A stretch of 64,000 nt of DNA, taken from NCBI GenBank assembly GCA_021777215.1, contig JAJYDS010000002.1:1-64000 (forward strand). Direction: 5' to 3'. Made by a program: the position numbers and the translations under genes. Of the stretch, positions 35,103 through 44,004 are shown piece after piece; position 1 is the stretch's first letter; every line of letters starts with the position of its first letter. Below the pieces are notes generated by a model. It had not been told where the DNA came from. It was given only the letters and a program-made list of their open reading frames with translations, and did no database searches. The stretch comes from a bacterium. Its GTDB lineage: Bacteria > Babelota > Babeliae > Babelales > Vermiphilaceae.

Positions 35103-36074
35103 ATGAAAAAACAATCACGCCGTGATGCTTCCCAGAGGAAACAAGAGAGTGATGAAGTAGAGCTTGGACTTGATGAGCAATCATCGACAGTAACGGTGCA
35201 TAAGCCGGTATTGGTCGCGGAGGTTCTTGAGTATTTAAATCCAAAACCTAAAAAGATCTATTTGGATGTCACTTTTGGGGCAGGCGGTCATACGCGTGCT
35301 ATTTTAGAAAAAGAGCCGCAGTGCAAGGTTATTGCGCTTGACTGGGATGCTGTTTCTTTGGAAACATTTGGTGATCCGCTTAAAGAGGAATTTGGCGATC
35401 GGTTGCGGCTTGTTTGGGGAAATTTTGCTCTTTTGTATTCATTGGTAAAAAAAGAAAAAATTCCACAGGTAGATGGTATTTTGGCTGATTTTGGCACGTC
35501 GCAAATGCATATTTTTGACCGGCCGGGATTCTCTTTTTCGCGTGATTCGGCGCTTGATATGCGTATGTCTCCAGCCCACCAACAGGTAACGGCGGCACAT
35601 GTGCTTAATACGTCCTGTGAAGCTAAGTTATACGGGATTTTTGCACAGTTGGGTGAGGAGCGTTATGCGCGGCAGATTGCAAAAGCGATTGTGTTGCAGC
35701 GTCGACGTGAGCCATTTCAGACAACAATACAGTTGGCAGAATTGGTTAAAACTATCATTCCTGCATATTCACGAAAAACTAATCCTGCCACCAAAGTGTT
35801 TCAGGCCTTGCGGCTGTATGTGAATCGCGAATTGGCAAATATCAGTGCCTTCTTGCCTGCTGCTTTTACGCAACTAAAAAAAGAAGGGCGACTGGTCTGT
35901 ATTAGTTTTCACTCACTCGAGGATCGTTTGGTGAAAGATTACTTTAATGAGCAAGAGAACAAGGGGACTTTACAGGTTTTGACACCAAAAGTAATTGTTG
36001 CTGGTGATGAGGAAGTTAAAAATAACCCTTCAGCGCGCTCTGCCAAGTTGCGCGCGGCTCAAAAGATTATTTGA
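35103..36074 (+). CDS. rsmH: 16S rRNA (cytosine-1402-N4)-methyltransferase RsmH (MraW)
   Basis: 323 residues; a GTG at 35085 overlapping murF is an alternative start. The first 35 residues are a charged extension before the family core H-K-P-V-L-V-A-E-V-L. The SAM site T-F-G-A-G-G-H-T is followed by the acidic residue in A-L-D-W-D. Further RsmH blocks are G-I-L-A-D-F-G-T-S, R-P-G-F-S-F-S-R-D-S-A-L-D-M-R-M, the F-Q-A-L-R-L-Y-V-N-R-E-L segment and C-I-S-F-H-S-L-E-D-R. It methylates the decoding-site base C1402 in 30S subunits. murF-rsmH is a fragment of the division/cell-wall cluster; mraZ, ftsL and ftsI are absent here. Confidence 0.96.
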   Translation: MKKQSRRDASQRKQESDEVELGLDEQSSTVTVHKPVLVAEVLEYLNPKPKKIYLDVTFGAGGHTRAILEKEPQCKVIALDWDAVSLETFGDPLKEEFGDRLRLVWGNFALLYSLVKKEKIPQVDGILADFGTSQMHIFDRPGFSFSRDSALDMRMSPAHQQVTAAHVLNTSCEAKLYGIFAQLGEERYARQIAKAIVLQRRREPFQTTIQLAELVKTIIPAYSRKTNPATKVFQALRLYVNRELANISAFLPAAFTQLKKEGRLVCISFHSLEDRLVKDYFNEQENKGTLQVLTPKVIVAGDEEVKNNPSARSAKLRAAQKII

Positions 36075-36099
36075 CAAAGTGCGTTGAGATCGGTAAATT
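36071..36099 (+). promoter_or_regulatory. Possible spoVG promoter
   Basis: A perfect TTGACA at 36071-36076 and TAAATT at 36094-36099 with 17-base spacing, beginning inside the rsmH stop region and ending 66 bases before the spoVG ATG. Confidence 0.45.
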
Positions 36100-36165
36100 T
36101 AGGTACAATTAGTGATTTTGATCACAAAGAGGGATGGTAATACACTAGCTCTAAGGGTTATAGAC

Positions 36166-36459
36166 ATGAAAATAACTGAAGTAAAAGTTTATCCAGCAAA
36201 AGAAGGCGGACGCCTTAAGGCCTATGCAACCGTGGTTTTTGATGATTGCTTCATCGTGCGCGACCTGAAGATTATTGAAGGGCACAAAGGATTGTTTGTC
36301 TCCATGCCATCTCGTCGTCGAAAAGATGGTACCTTTAGAGATATTGTGCATCCGCTTAATTCTGAGACTCGAACACAAATTGAAGAACATATCGTAAACG
36401 AATATAAAAATGTTGAGCATCTTGAACACGATATTGCCAATCCTGAAGATGCCGGGTAA
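36166..36459 (+). CDS. spoVG: SpoVG family RNA/DNA-binding regulator
   Basis: 97 residues starting M-K-I-T-E-V-K-V-Y-P, the standard SpoVG N-terminus, with AAGGGTT upstream; the in-frame ATG at 36112 would add 18 residues unlike the family. Conserved blocks A-Y-A-T-V-V-F-D-D-C-F-I-V-R-D-L-K-I-I-E-G and F-V-S-M-P-S-R-R, followed by I-V-H-P-L-N, are complete. SpoVG proteins bind nucleic acid and regulate varied genes, including outside spore formers. The target here is unknown. It is followed by tRNA-Gln after about 40 bases. Confidence 0.93.
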   Translation: MKITEVKVYPAKEGGRLKAYATVVFDDCFIVRDLKIIEGHKGLFVSMPSRRRKDGTFRDIVHPLNSETRTQIEEHIVNEYKNVEHLEHDIANPEDAG

Positions 36460-36500
36460 ACTAAGAGAGATCTTTAATAGTAGTTTTCTTTAGAAATCGG

Positions 36501-36576
36501 TGGGGCGTAGCCAAGTGGTAAGGCACCAGGTTTTGGTCCTGGCATTTCGGAGGTTCGAATCCTTCCGCCCCAGCCA
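36501..36576 (+). tRNA. tRNA-Gln (anticodon TTG)
   Basis: The seven-base acceptor TGGGGCG pairs perfectly with CGCCCCA, followed by discriminator G and an encoded CCA end. The anticodon loop is TTTTGGT with anticodon TTG. The T arm GGAGGTTCGAATCCTTC is standard. The total is 76 bases. It lies about 200 bases upstream of gatC-gatA, whose product probably completes glutaminylation of this tRNA. Confidence 0.95.
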
Positions 36577-36654
36577 GCTTTCGCGCTAGCGAGCTTCAGC
36601 TGGGCAGGCCGTTTCTAGAAATGAAAGACTAGTTAGCAAGAAGCTTAAAAAGCT

Positions 36655-36691
36655 ATCCCGCCATTGTTAAAACGACGGCGGGATTTTTTTA
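36655..36691 (+). terminator. Rho-independent terminator after tRNA-Gln
   Basis: ATCCCGCC (36655-36662) pairs with GGCGGGAT (36677-36684) and runs straight into seven more Ts. Confidence 0.85.
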
Positions 36692-36782
36692 TGTATAATT
36701 TGCTACGGGTTGTGTGGTTTTTTTGAGATCGGCAATCTTTTTTTAGCTATTTTTAAAAACTTTATTGTGGCAAGGATCTGCT

Positions 36783-37067
36783 ATGGCCATAATTAACTCA
36801 AAAGAAGTTTTAACTATTGCTTCGTTATCTGGCATCCGTATGGACGAATGTGATGCTCAGGTGTTTACGGACCAAATTCAAAAAGTTTTGAGTTTTATAG
36901 ACGAGCTACAAACCGTGACTATTACCCAAACTGCTTCCATGGTAAGTGCGGTCAATGTATTACGTCCTGATATTCATCAGCCTCTTGATGCAACGTCGCC
37001 GCTTGAACAGGCACCAGAAAGTCATGATGGCTATTTTGTGGTACCCAAGATGTTAGAAGAAAAATAA
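36783..37067 (+). CDS. gatC: Aspartyl/glutamyl-tRNA amidotransferase subunit C
   Basis: 94 residues from ATG 36783 with AAGGAT upstream. It shows the GatC pattern of an N-terminal helical part (V-L-T-I-A-S-L-S-G-I, then F-T-D-Q-I-Q-K-V-L-S-F-I-D-E-L) and a C-terminal stretch with L-R-P-D and the closing Y-F-V-V-P-K-M-L, which in the family wraps around GatA. It holds GatA and GatB together in the GatCAB enzyme. gatA begins nine bases after its stop; gatB is not in the window. Confidence 0.93.
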   Translation: MAIINSKEVLTIASLSGIRMDECDAQVFTDQIQKVLSFIDELQTVTITQTASMVSAVNVLRPDIHQPLDATSPLEQAPESHDGYFVVPKMLEEK

Positions 37068-37076
37068 AGGGTTAAT

Positions 37077-38513
37077 ATGAAAGCGTTTTTAACCATCAAA
37101 GAGCTCAGAGAAAAACTGGTTAAAAAAGAAATTTCTTCTCAGGAAGTGGTTGCCTATTATAGCGATCGTTTAAAACGTTTTAATGGCGCGCTTAACTGTG
37201 CGTTGGAAGTTTTTGAGGTGAATCATCAGGTGTCCAGCGCGAGTGACAAGAGTATGGCCGGAATTCCTTATCTGGTGAAAGATATTATCTGTCAAAAAAA
37301 TCATTTGGCTTCGGCTGGTTCAAAAATGCTTGCCAATTTTAAGGCGCCTTATAGCGCGACTGTCATTGATCGTCTTGCTGTGGCGGGCGCTTTGTCTCTG
37401 GGGCGGGCAAATTGTGATGAGTTTGCTATGGGTGCATCGGGAGAAACGTCAGCTTTTGGGCCAGCGCGCAATCCCTGGGATACCAGTCGTGTGCCAGGAG
37501 GCTCAAGCTCAGGGTCAGCGGCAGCAGTTGCTGCGGGCTTAGTGCCCTTTGCATTAGGAAGTGAGACGGGTGGTTCGATTAGAAATCCGGCCTCTTTTTG
37601 TGGATTGGTGGGGTTATATCCAACATATGGTCTTCATTCGCGCTTTGGTCTTATAGCCCTTGCTTCATCGTTTGATCAGGTTTGTCCGCTTACCAAAACA
37701 GTCTATGACAATGCCTTGGTTTCCAGTGCTCTTTCAGGGCAAGACCCATATGATTCTACTACCATCCCATTGGCTCCTACTGATTATACTTGTGGGCTGG
37801 ATGGTAAACTTCCTGAGAATCTCACCATAGGTATCATTAAGGATGGTATTGGACAGGGTATTGATCCACAGGTTGCAGATGCGTTTGAAAAATCGTGCGC
37901 ACAATTACAAAAATTAGGTGCCAAGCTTAAGGTAATCGATTTACCGAGCCTCAAATATGCAAATGCTGTCTATTTTATCATTAGCCGTGCGGAAGCAGCA
38001 TCAAATCTTTCTCGGTACGACGGCTCACTCTTTGGGTACCGTTCACCAGTAAGTACGAGTCTTGATGCGATGTATTTTGCTACGAGGCAAGAAGGTTTTG
38101 GAGAAGAAGTAAAGACGCGTATTTTGACGGGAAATTATGTATTATCGGCAGGGCACAAGGAAGCATACTACAATAAGGCGCAGCAAGTCAGGGCAATGAT
38201 TCGTGCCGAATTTGATAATGCATTTAAGGATGTTGACCTTTTAACTTCTCCGACGATGCCTATTTTGCCTTTCAAGCTGGGGGAGTTTGCGGGTGATCCT
38301 GTCGCCATGTATATTGCTGATAAGTTGTTGATTGGCAATAATGTGATAGGATATCCAGCTCTGTCCTTGCCTTGTGGCTATTCCAAAGAAAATCTTCCTA
38401 TGGGGTTACAGTTTATTGGGCCGCGCCTATCAGAGCACTTGTTATATAAGGTTGCCTATGCTTTTGAGCAAAGCACCGATCATCATCTTCATAATCCTGC
38501 TGGTTATGAGTAA
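37077..38513 (+). CDS. gatA: Glutamyl-tRNA(Gln) amidotransferase subunit A
   Basis: 478 residues, usual length. It releases ammonia from glutamine for conversion of Glu-tRNA(Gln) to Gln-tRNA(Gln). The amidase triad is visible: Lys in P-Y-L-V-K-D-I, Ser in P-G-G-S-S-S-G-S-A-A-A-V-A-A-G and Ser in G-S-E-T-G-G-S-I-R-N-P-A. The C-terminal part includes D-L-L-T-S-P-T-M-P and the G-Y-P-A-L-S-L-P-C-G segment. It follows gatC directly with its own AAGGG site. The adjacent tRNA-Gln fits a two-step glutaminylation route. Confidence 0.97.
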   Translation: MKAFLTIKELREKLVKKEISSQEVVAYYSDRLKRFNGALNCALEVFEVNHQVSSASDKSMAGIPYLVKDIICQKNHLASAGSKMLANFKAPYSATVIDRLAVAGALSLGRANCDEFAMGASGETSAFGPARNPWDTSRVPGGSSSGSAAAVAAGLVPFALGSETGGSIRNPASFCGLVGLYPTYGLHSRFGLIALASSFDQVCPLTKTVYDNALVSSALSGQDPYDSTTIPLAPTDYTCGLDGKLPENLTIGIIKDGIGQGIDPQVADAFEKSCAQLQKLGAKLKVIDLPSLKYANAVYFIISRAEAASNLSRYDGSLFGYRSPVSTSLDAMYFATRQEGFGEEVKTRILTGNYVLSAGHKEAYYNKAQQVRAMIRAEFDNAFKDVDLLTSPTMPILPFKLGEFAGDPVAMYIADKLLIGNNVIGYPALSLPCGYSKENLPMGLQFIGPRLSEHLLYKVAYAFEQSTDHHLHNPAGYE

Positions 38514-38723
38514 TGCTTGGTAAAAGTTTTAAAAAGATGAACGAGTATGTGCTTAAGCAAATGCGGTAAGGACGTCTGAATGAAGTTCTCGAGAGAGTCG
38601 CGCATTTATTTCTTGCATGAATTTTGTAGTATTTGTTCGTGCACTCTACTACACTAGAAAGAGCTTTCATGAGCTCTTGTTATACAAAGAACGCATAGTT
38701 TTTTGCCATAGGATTGTCTAGAC

Positions 38724-39350
38724 ATGAAAAAAAACATTCTTCTGCTTGGTTCTAGTTCAGTATCGCGTCAGCAATTACTGACAGCAGCAAAAATTCCTTT
38801 TTCCGTAGTGCCTCAATCAGCCGATGAAACGAGTTGTGACTGGGGTCTTTCATTGCCTCAATTGGTAGAAAGCATAGCATTGCATAAAATGGCGCATGTT
38901 ATTTTGCCTGCCGGAAGTTATGACGGTGAACAGTGTTTTGTGCTTACTGCCGATACGCTTACCCAAGATGCAGATGGCACTATTCAAGGAAAGCCCATTG
39001 ATCGTGCTGATGCGATAGACAAAATCAAGAGAGCTCGCGGAGGCTCGGTGCTCTTTACGAGTTTTTGTTTGGATAAACGAGTATATAAGCAGGGTTCTTG
39101 GGCTGTTGAACAACGTATACAAAAAACGGTGGGAGCGGCATTTTTATTCGTTATAGAAGATCGTTGGATTGACTATTATCTGGATAATTCTATTGGTCTT
39201 TCTACCTCGAATGCTATTGCTATTGAGGGATTTGGTGACCAATTTCTCAAAAAACTTACTGGATCACATTCTACCGTTATAGGGTTGCCTCTTTTTGAGC
39301 TGCGCCAGGCGCTTGATGAACTTGGTTTTTTTGATTCAAAACAAAAATGA
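38724..39350 (+). CDS. maf: Maf-like nucleoside triphosphate pyrophosphatase
   Basis: 208 residues. Maf proteins hydrolyse non-canonical or surplus nucleoside triphosphates to monophosphates. The N-terminal phosphate loop L-G-S-S-S-V-S-R-Q-Q-L-L (family S-x-S-x-x-R-x-x-L-L), the D-E-T segment near residue 36, the active-site A-D-T-L-T region and G-K-P-I-D-R-A-D-A are all visible. After residue 130 it is less conserved but ends with the family helix S-T-V-I-G-L-P-L-F-E-L. About 210 bases with no supported gene precede it, so it may have its own promoter. Confidence 0.88.
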   Translation: MKKNILLLGSSSVSRQQLLTAAKIPFSVVPQSADETSCDWGLSLPQLVESIALHKMAHVILPAGSYDGEQCFVLTADTLTQDADGTIQGKPIDRADAIDKIKRARGGSVLFTSFCLDKRVYKQGSWAVEQRIQKTVGAAFLFVIEDRWIDYYLDNSIGLSTSNAIAIEGFGDQFLKKLTGSHSTVIGLPLFELRQALDELGFFDSKQK

Positions 39351-39415
39351 TCAAAATAGGTAGAGGCACTATCTATGTGCCCATTGGTATAGAGTTCTTA
39401 ACCACTAACGTATGG

Positions 39416-39880
39416 TTAGTTCAGGATATTTTTTTTGCTCGGTTTCCATCGTTTGAGTAATTCTTTCAGGAGCAAGTCTTTAGGATTCTCGTGCGTATTG
39501 TGTGTTGAGGTTGCCTTTTCTACGCTGAAGCGCACGGTGGCATCATCGCAGACAGAGGTGTCAATCTGATCGATTGATGGCATGAGATTTTTTTGAAGGG
39601 CTTGTTTTACCGTCTGCTCATTAATTGCTTCAAAAAGAGTTGTTTCAAGCATGCCCAGAAAATCAATAATGTTATTATGAGCGTCTTCTTCAAAGCCTTT
39701 ATGCTTGCTGTTTGTTATTTCTCGCTTGAGTTCCTGCTGCAATCCGGCAGCTAATGCACGATCGATTATTTTTTTAAGTCGTTCTTGATCATGCACAGTG
39801 AGCCAGCGCAAAAGGAAAATTAGCTCATGTGATAAGGTGAATTGTGTATCTTGAAAAAAAGTGTTGTCATCATGTATCAT
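39416..39880 (-). CDS. Hypothetical cytoplasmic helical protein, last gene of the hspR-htpX group
   Basis: 154 residues, mostly alpha-helical by composition, no signal peptide or membrane helix. The N-terminal region (L-S-H-E-L-I-F-L-L-R-W-L) is hydrophobic and amphipathic; the C-terminus is basic (L-L-K-R-W-K-P-S-K-K-N). No family recognised. It lies 46 bases after htpX on the same strand, so it could be part of the heat-shock transcript. Confidence 0.7.
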   Translation of the reverse strand: MIHDDNTFFQDTQFTLSHELIFLLRWLTVHDQERLKKIIDRALAAGLQQELKREITNSKHKGFEEDAHNNIIDFLGMLETTLFEAINEQTVKQALQKNLMPSIDQIDTSVCDDATVRFSVEKATSTHNTHENPKDLLLKELLKRWKPSKKNILN

Positions 39881-39926
39881 GGGATAATCCTCTTGTTCGG
39901 ATGATTTTTTTTATTCTATTTTAGGC

Positions 39927-40820
39927 TTACCACGTCGAGGCACTAGAGTAAAACCTTTTTTCATACAAGGCGTGAAGACGCCCTATTCTAGCATCCATTG
40001 GGGGGTGCGTTGCAAAAAGCGAAAGCCAGCTGGTGCTAGAAAAAGGATGTATGATAAAGAGCGGTGCCGTGCTTGCGTGTTGTGTGTTGGTGTTTGCCAG
40101 ATGTGCCTGCCTGATGTTAGTGTGTAACTTTTCTAATGCACTTGCCAGTGCGAGCGGATCATCTGAGTAATGGGCTCCCGTCTCGTCTGCCAAGTATTCC
40201 CGTGAACGTGAGAGCACTAACTGGAGTAATGTTGCAGCCAGAGGCATAAGGAGAGCAACAACAAACATGACAAATGGGTTTCCGCCACTGCGTCTATCGC
40301 GAGCTGATACGGTGCTCCAGAGCATTGAATGTTGCAACATGCTTGCAAGATAGCTTATTGCCGTGGCGATTGTTGCAGCCACGGTGGCAATCAAAATATC
40401 TCTGTTTTTTACATGCGCTAATTCATGTGCGATAACGCCGCGTAATTCATGTTTTTCCAAGAGATCTATAATGCCCGTAGTTAAAGCAACCGAGGCATGC
40501 TTTGGATCTCTGCCGGTGGCAAAGGCATTCGCCATCGGGGTCCGAATAAGCCAGAGCTTTGGCATTGGTAGTGCCATGTTTTGACACAATCCTTGAACAA
40601 TGAGATAGATCCAGGTGTATTCATTTTCATCCAATGGCTGTGCGCCATACAACCGTAATACGATTTTATCTGAAAAAAAGTAGGCGATCCCATTCATACT
40701 TAGTGCTATGATAAGGGCAAATTGCAGTCCCGCCGTGCCGCCAAAGAGGTTGCCCAAAAAAAGGAGTAACCCGCTGAGGCCGGCAAGTAATACAACTGTT
40801 TTAATTTTGTTTGTAAGCAT
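39927..40820 (-). CDS. htpX: Membrane-bound zinc metalloprotease HtpX
   Basis: 297 residues. HtpX degrades misfolded inner-membrane proteins, overlapping with FtsH. Two N-terminal membrane helices (about 7-50) precede the zinc motif H-E-L-A-H-V-K-N-R-D (HExxH), two more helices follow, and the third ligand lies in S-R-E-Y-L-A-D-E-T-G-A. The entrance motif F-A-T-G-R-D-P-K-H-A before the active site is standard. It is 57 bases downstream of the HspR-like repressor gene on the same strand, which suggests stress control of an operon. Confidence 0.95.
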   Translation of the reverse strand: MLTNKIKTVVLLAGLSGLLLFLGNLFGGTAGLQFALIIALSMNGIAYFFSDKIVLRLYGAQPLDENEYTWIYLIVQGLCQNMALPMPKLWLIRTPMANAFATGRDPKHASVALTTGIIDLLEKHELRGVIAHELAHVKNRDILIATVAATIATAISYLASMLQHSMLWSTVSARDRRSGGNPFVMFVVALLMPLAATLLQLVLSRSREYLADETGAHYSDDPLALASALEKLHTNIRQAHLANTNTQHASTAPLFIIHPFSSTSWLSLFATHPPMDARIGRLHALYEKRFYSSASTW

Positions 40821-40877
40821 GGTGAGTTCCTGTGGCTTGAGGGTGTAGCAGGTGTTTTGCCAGGTTGATTATACTGA

Positions 40878-41360
40878 TTATTCAGCGTCGTATTCTATGT
40901 CCCAATTATCTATTTCGAGTTGTGGTTGCTCTTCGGTTTCTGCTGCTTGTGTAACCGTTTTCTCCGAAGGGTTTGCGGTGATTGCCTTATGGTGTTTTAG
41001 ATTATGCAGTTGTTGTGCGCGTGTTTTAATAATTTGTTTTGAACTTTCTGTTTCAGCGTCCAGTTGTTTTTGTGTTTCATCAAAGACCTGATTCATATCT
41101 TTCTGCATCTTGGCTATCTGTTTTTTTAGTTTAAGTATCATCTGTACGCCTGCCAAGTTGATGCCTAGTTCATGCGTGAGGTAAATGACTTCTTCAAGAC
41201 GATTGACATCATCTTCTGAAAAAAGCCGCGTGTTACCATCGGAGCGTTTGGGTGTTAGGAGTCCTTCTTTTTCATACAAACGTATTGTTTGCTGATGCAC
41301 TGAAAACATCTTAGCTACGGCAGATATAGAAAAAAAGGCTTTATTTCTCTTGACTTTCAT
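40878..41360 (-). CDS. hspR: MerR-family heat-shock repressor, HspR-like
   Basis: 160 residues from ATG 41360. The winged helix-turn-helix near the N-terminus reads I-S-A-V-A-K-M-F-S-V-H-Q-Q-T-I-R-L-Y-E-K, then E-G-L-L-T-P-K-R-S-D-G-N-T-R-L-F-S, as in HspR and GlnR-like MerR proteins. A dimerisation coiled coil (about 70-115) with L-G-I-N-L-A-G-V-Q-M-I-L follows; the C-terminus is acidic. HspR represses dnaK-type operons by binding HAIR elements (CTTGAGT-N7-ACTCAAG). A close match lies upstream of dnaK at 55731. The htpX gene follows it. The Q-Q-T-I-R-L-Y-E spacing is typical of HspR, but other MerR roles are possible. Confidence 0.8.
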   Translation of the reverse strand: MKVKRNKAFFSISAVAKMFSVHQQTIRLYEKEGLLTPKRSDGNTRLFSEDDVNRLEEVIYLTHELGINLAGVQMILKLKKQIAKMQKDMNQVFDETQKQLDAETESSKQIIKTRAQQLHNLKHHKAITANPSEKTVTQAAETEEQPQLEIDNWDIEYDAE

Positions 41361-41583
41361 GCTACCCACTCACGCATTCACATTTTTATAGGTACCCAGT
41401 TATTCGATTCGGGTGTTTCTCAACTCATCTTTAGTATACATCATTTTCTTACATAACGCACTCTCGTAAATAATTCAAATAGAAACATTCTTAAAAGAAA
41501 GCTCTGTTTACAAGGAGGGGCAATTGTTTTAGACTTTCGCTGAAGCATACAAGTTTTTTGAGAGAGTGAGGAAGGGTAGTAGG

Positions 41584-43332
41584 ATGAAGCAAGTCTGTCA
41601 AAAGCAACTCTTTTTTTTGATACTTTATTTTTTTTTGGGCGTTTGTTTGTATAGCTCCTTTAGCTATGCGCCGGATGGTAGGCCATCTCTTTCTACCTAC
41701 GGGTCAGGGTTAAGTCAGGGGCCGATCCTTCGCCATTTGCATCTTGCGGAACGGGAGCGAAAAACAAGCATGACGCTTGTTTTTGCAGCTCAATATGGGC
41801 GTACCTTCAAGTCTGAAAAGATAGCGCATTTGCTCTTTCGCACGGCATGGCTTCCTATAACGGGAAGCGCTGTGCCAGATCGAGATAATAAACATGACCT
41901 GCTCGCTGATTATTTTGGTTTACCGCGTGATTTTAAAAGTATTATGCATTTTAGACCGGTAATATCTGAGTTCAACCTTTCTATTGATGGTCTTATGGGG
42001 GTAGATGCTCTTGTAGAAGGTCTCTTTTGGGGGTTTCATGTGCCGATTAAAAGTACCAAGTGGGAGCTGAATATGCATGAACAGGTTATTGATGCGGGCA
42101 CGGCATTCCATCCGGCTGGGTATATGGGGCCTGAACGTATAGAACGTCCTGCGCTTGCTCCTAATGCTAGCATGGCATTGCACGGTCAAATGATTTCGCC
42201 TCTTTCAGGTCAAGTGGTGCCGCTGCGGTACGGGGATATGCAAGATCCTCTGAGTTTTGGTGTGTTTGAAAATCGTTCGGAAAAGGTTGGTTTTGGTGAT
42301 ATCAGGCTGATGTCTGGTTGGAAGAAGCAGTATGACTGGTCTCATGCGGGGCTTTTGTCTGTTGTTTTTTTACCGACGTCAAACAGAAGGACGGGGGAGC
42401 TCTATCTGCAGCCATTGTTGGGTAATGGTAAGCACTGGGAAATGGGAGGTGGTTTTACCGGGCATGTTGATTTATTCAAGCAGCATGAAGGTGCTCGTTC
42501 TTTGGGAATTTATGTTGATGCTTTATTTACTCATATATTTCCTGCCTGGGAAAAGCGTTGCTTTAATCTTTCTCACTTAGGCTTAGCTAATCGGTACATG
42601 CTGTTGGAAGAGCTTTCTTCAATTGGTTACCAGGGACGCCTTTCGCCGCTGGTGAATAAGATGTCACTTGCTGCACGTATTGACGTGGTTATTAGAGCGG
42701 ATATTACGGCGAAGTTTGTCTATGTTCATGATGCGATTAATGTTGAGGTTGGTTATAATTTTTTGGCCAATACGCATGAACGCCTGAAAGGTCATGGTAC
42801 GTTTGATGGCGGGCGTTATGCACTTAAAGGAGATGCGCAGGTATATGGTTTTCACCATTATACGGATTCACCTCAAGCGGTAACAGCGACGCAACATCTT
42901 TCGTATTTAAATAGAGGTCAAATACCTGGTAATACCACCTATCAGCAAATATATGGTCCCTTTTTACGTACCGCCTTTGAAAATATAAATGCCGATGCGC
43001 CCATTGCGGTTGTTCCTGATTTGTACCAGGTGAATTCTGCTGATAGTGTGGCTCTTGATCCTCTTGATCCATTGCCTCAGGCTCCTATTTATGAATCAGT
43101 TAATCCGATCCTCGTGCAAGATGCGGATGTTGATTATGAAGGTGCTCTTTTTCCAAAGTCATTATCGCATCGTTTTTTTGTGCATGTAAGTAAATTATTT
43201 AGCGCTGAAGATGCATTGGTAAAACCATCGCTGGGGTTTGGCTTTCTGGTTGAAACGGCAGGAACGAGCTATGCTACCAATAGTGCTATTTCAAAATGGG
43301 GCCTAGCTATTAATGGTAGTCTTTATTGGTAG
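41584..43332 (+). CDS. Dispersed twelfth member of the array barrel family
   Basis: 582 residues; the ATG at 41584 has GAGGAAGGG upstream, with a GTG six codons before it as a weaker choice. Signal peptide L-F-F-L-I-L-Y-F-F-L-G-V-C-L-Y-S-S-F-S. Family blocks are clear though diverged: Y-G-R-T-F-K-S-E-K-I-A-H-L-L-F, D-L-L-A-D-Y-F-G-L-P-R-D-F-K-S, L-L-G-N-G-K-H-W-E-M-G-G-G and A-N-R-Y-M-L. The last strand is S-K-W-G-L-A-I-N-G-S-L-Y-W, ending in Trp. Mature cysteines are almost absent, as in array copy 2, which it resembles most. It stands alone on the opposite strand, 12 kb from the array. Confidence 0.88.
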   Translation: MKQVCQKQLFFLILYFFLGVCLYSSFSYAPDGRPSLSTYGSGLSQGPILRHLHLAERERKTSMTLVFAAQYGRTFKSEKIAHLLFRTAWLPITGSAVPDRDNKHDLLADYFGLPRDFKSIMHFRPVISEFNLSIDGLMGVDALVEGLFWGFHVPIKSTKWELNMHEQVIDAGTAFHPAGYMGPERIERPALAPNASMALHGQMISPLSGQVVPLRYGDMQDPLSFGVFENRSEKVGFGDIRLMSGWKKQYDWSHAGLLSVVFLPTSNRRTGELYLQPLLGNGKHWEMGGGFTGHVDLFKQHEGARSLGIYVDALFTHIFPAWEKRCFNLSHLGLANRYMLLEELSSIGYQGRLSPLVNKMSLAARIDVVIRADITAKFVYVHDAINVEVGYNFLANTHERLKGHGTFDGGRYALKGDAQVYGFHHYTDSPQAVTATQHLSYLNRGQIPGNTTYQQIYGPFLRTAFENINADAPIAVVPDLYQVNSADSVALDPLDPLPQAPIYESVNPILVQDADVDYEGALFPKSLSHRFFVHVSKLFSAEDALVKPSLGFGFLVETAGTSYATNSAISKWGLAINGSLYW

Positions 43333-43439
43333 TTTGTGCAGGTGTCTTGTTGACCAGACCGGACAGCAGGGCTGTTTACCCATACGCTTAGATAAAAATA
43401 AGAATGTTTGAAATAGCTATTTGTGTAAGGGAAGGCAGA

Positions 43440-43781
43440 ATGGTGAAGAATGTTCGTGTATCAGCAAGATATGTTTTGTTGCTTGCCTGTGGGCTGGTCT
43501 GTTCATCAATGGCGTATGCGGGTCCATTGACCTCACTTACGCGACTCGTAATAACTGGCGCTGGGATTGGCTGCGTTTATGATGTTATGTATCATGAGGG
43601 GCGTCATGCAAAAGAGGTATTTGATACCTTAAAAAAGCGGATTGATGCCTCCAGTGCCGTGGTTAAAAAAAAGCTTGTTGAGGTGCTCAGGCATGAGTTA
43701 GAGCTTGATAAGACGAATGAAGCGTTAAGCGCTTGTATGCACGACATAGAAGAGCTCAAAAAGCAACAGGCAAAAAGGTAA
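43440..43781 (+). CDS. Small exported protein with coiled coil, unknown
   Basis: 113 residues from ATG 43440 (AAGG upstream). Signal peptide Y-V-L-L-L-A-C-G-L-V-C-S-S-M-A-Y-A, then a short hydrophobic stretch L-V-I-T-G-A-G-I-G-C-V-Y-D-V that could anchor it. The rest, from about residue 60, is a charged helix ending E-E-L-K-K-Q-Q-A-K-R. It follows the dispersed barrel gene by about 110 bases on the same strand. No family recognised. Confidence 0.65.
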   Translation: MVKNVRVSARYVLLLACGLVCSSMAYAGPLTSLTRLVITGAGIGCVYDVMYHEGRHAKEVFDTLKKRIDASSAVVKKKLVEVLRHELELDKTNEALSACMHDIEELKKQQAKR

Positions 43782-44004
43782 GAGGTGTCGTTTTTTCTAT
43801 GCCTATCAGTGCGAGTCTGTTTTTTAAGGGAGTAAGAATGGTGTACAGCTATAGGAGTATACAAAGCGCAAAAAGTACCGCCAAAAATATTGTTTTATGC
43901 TGTTTGCAGATGTAATCATGAAGGCGCTTTGCTCGTGAAAAAGATATTGTCGAACACGTAGAGTAGGGAATCTAATATTGCTGGCATCGCAATGGCTGTG
44001 GCAA

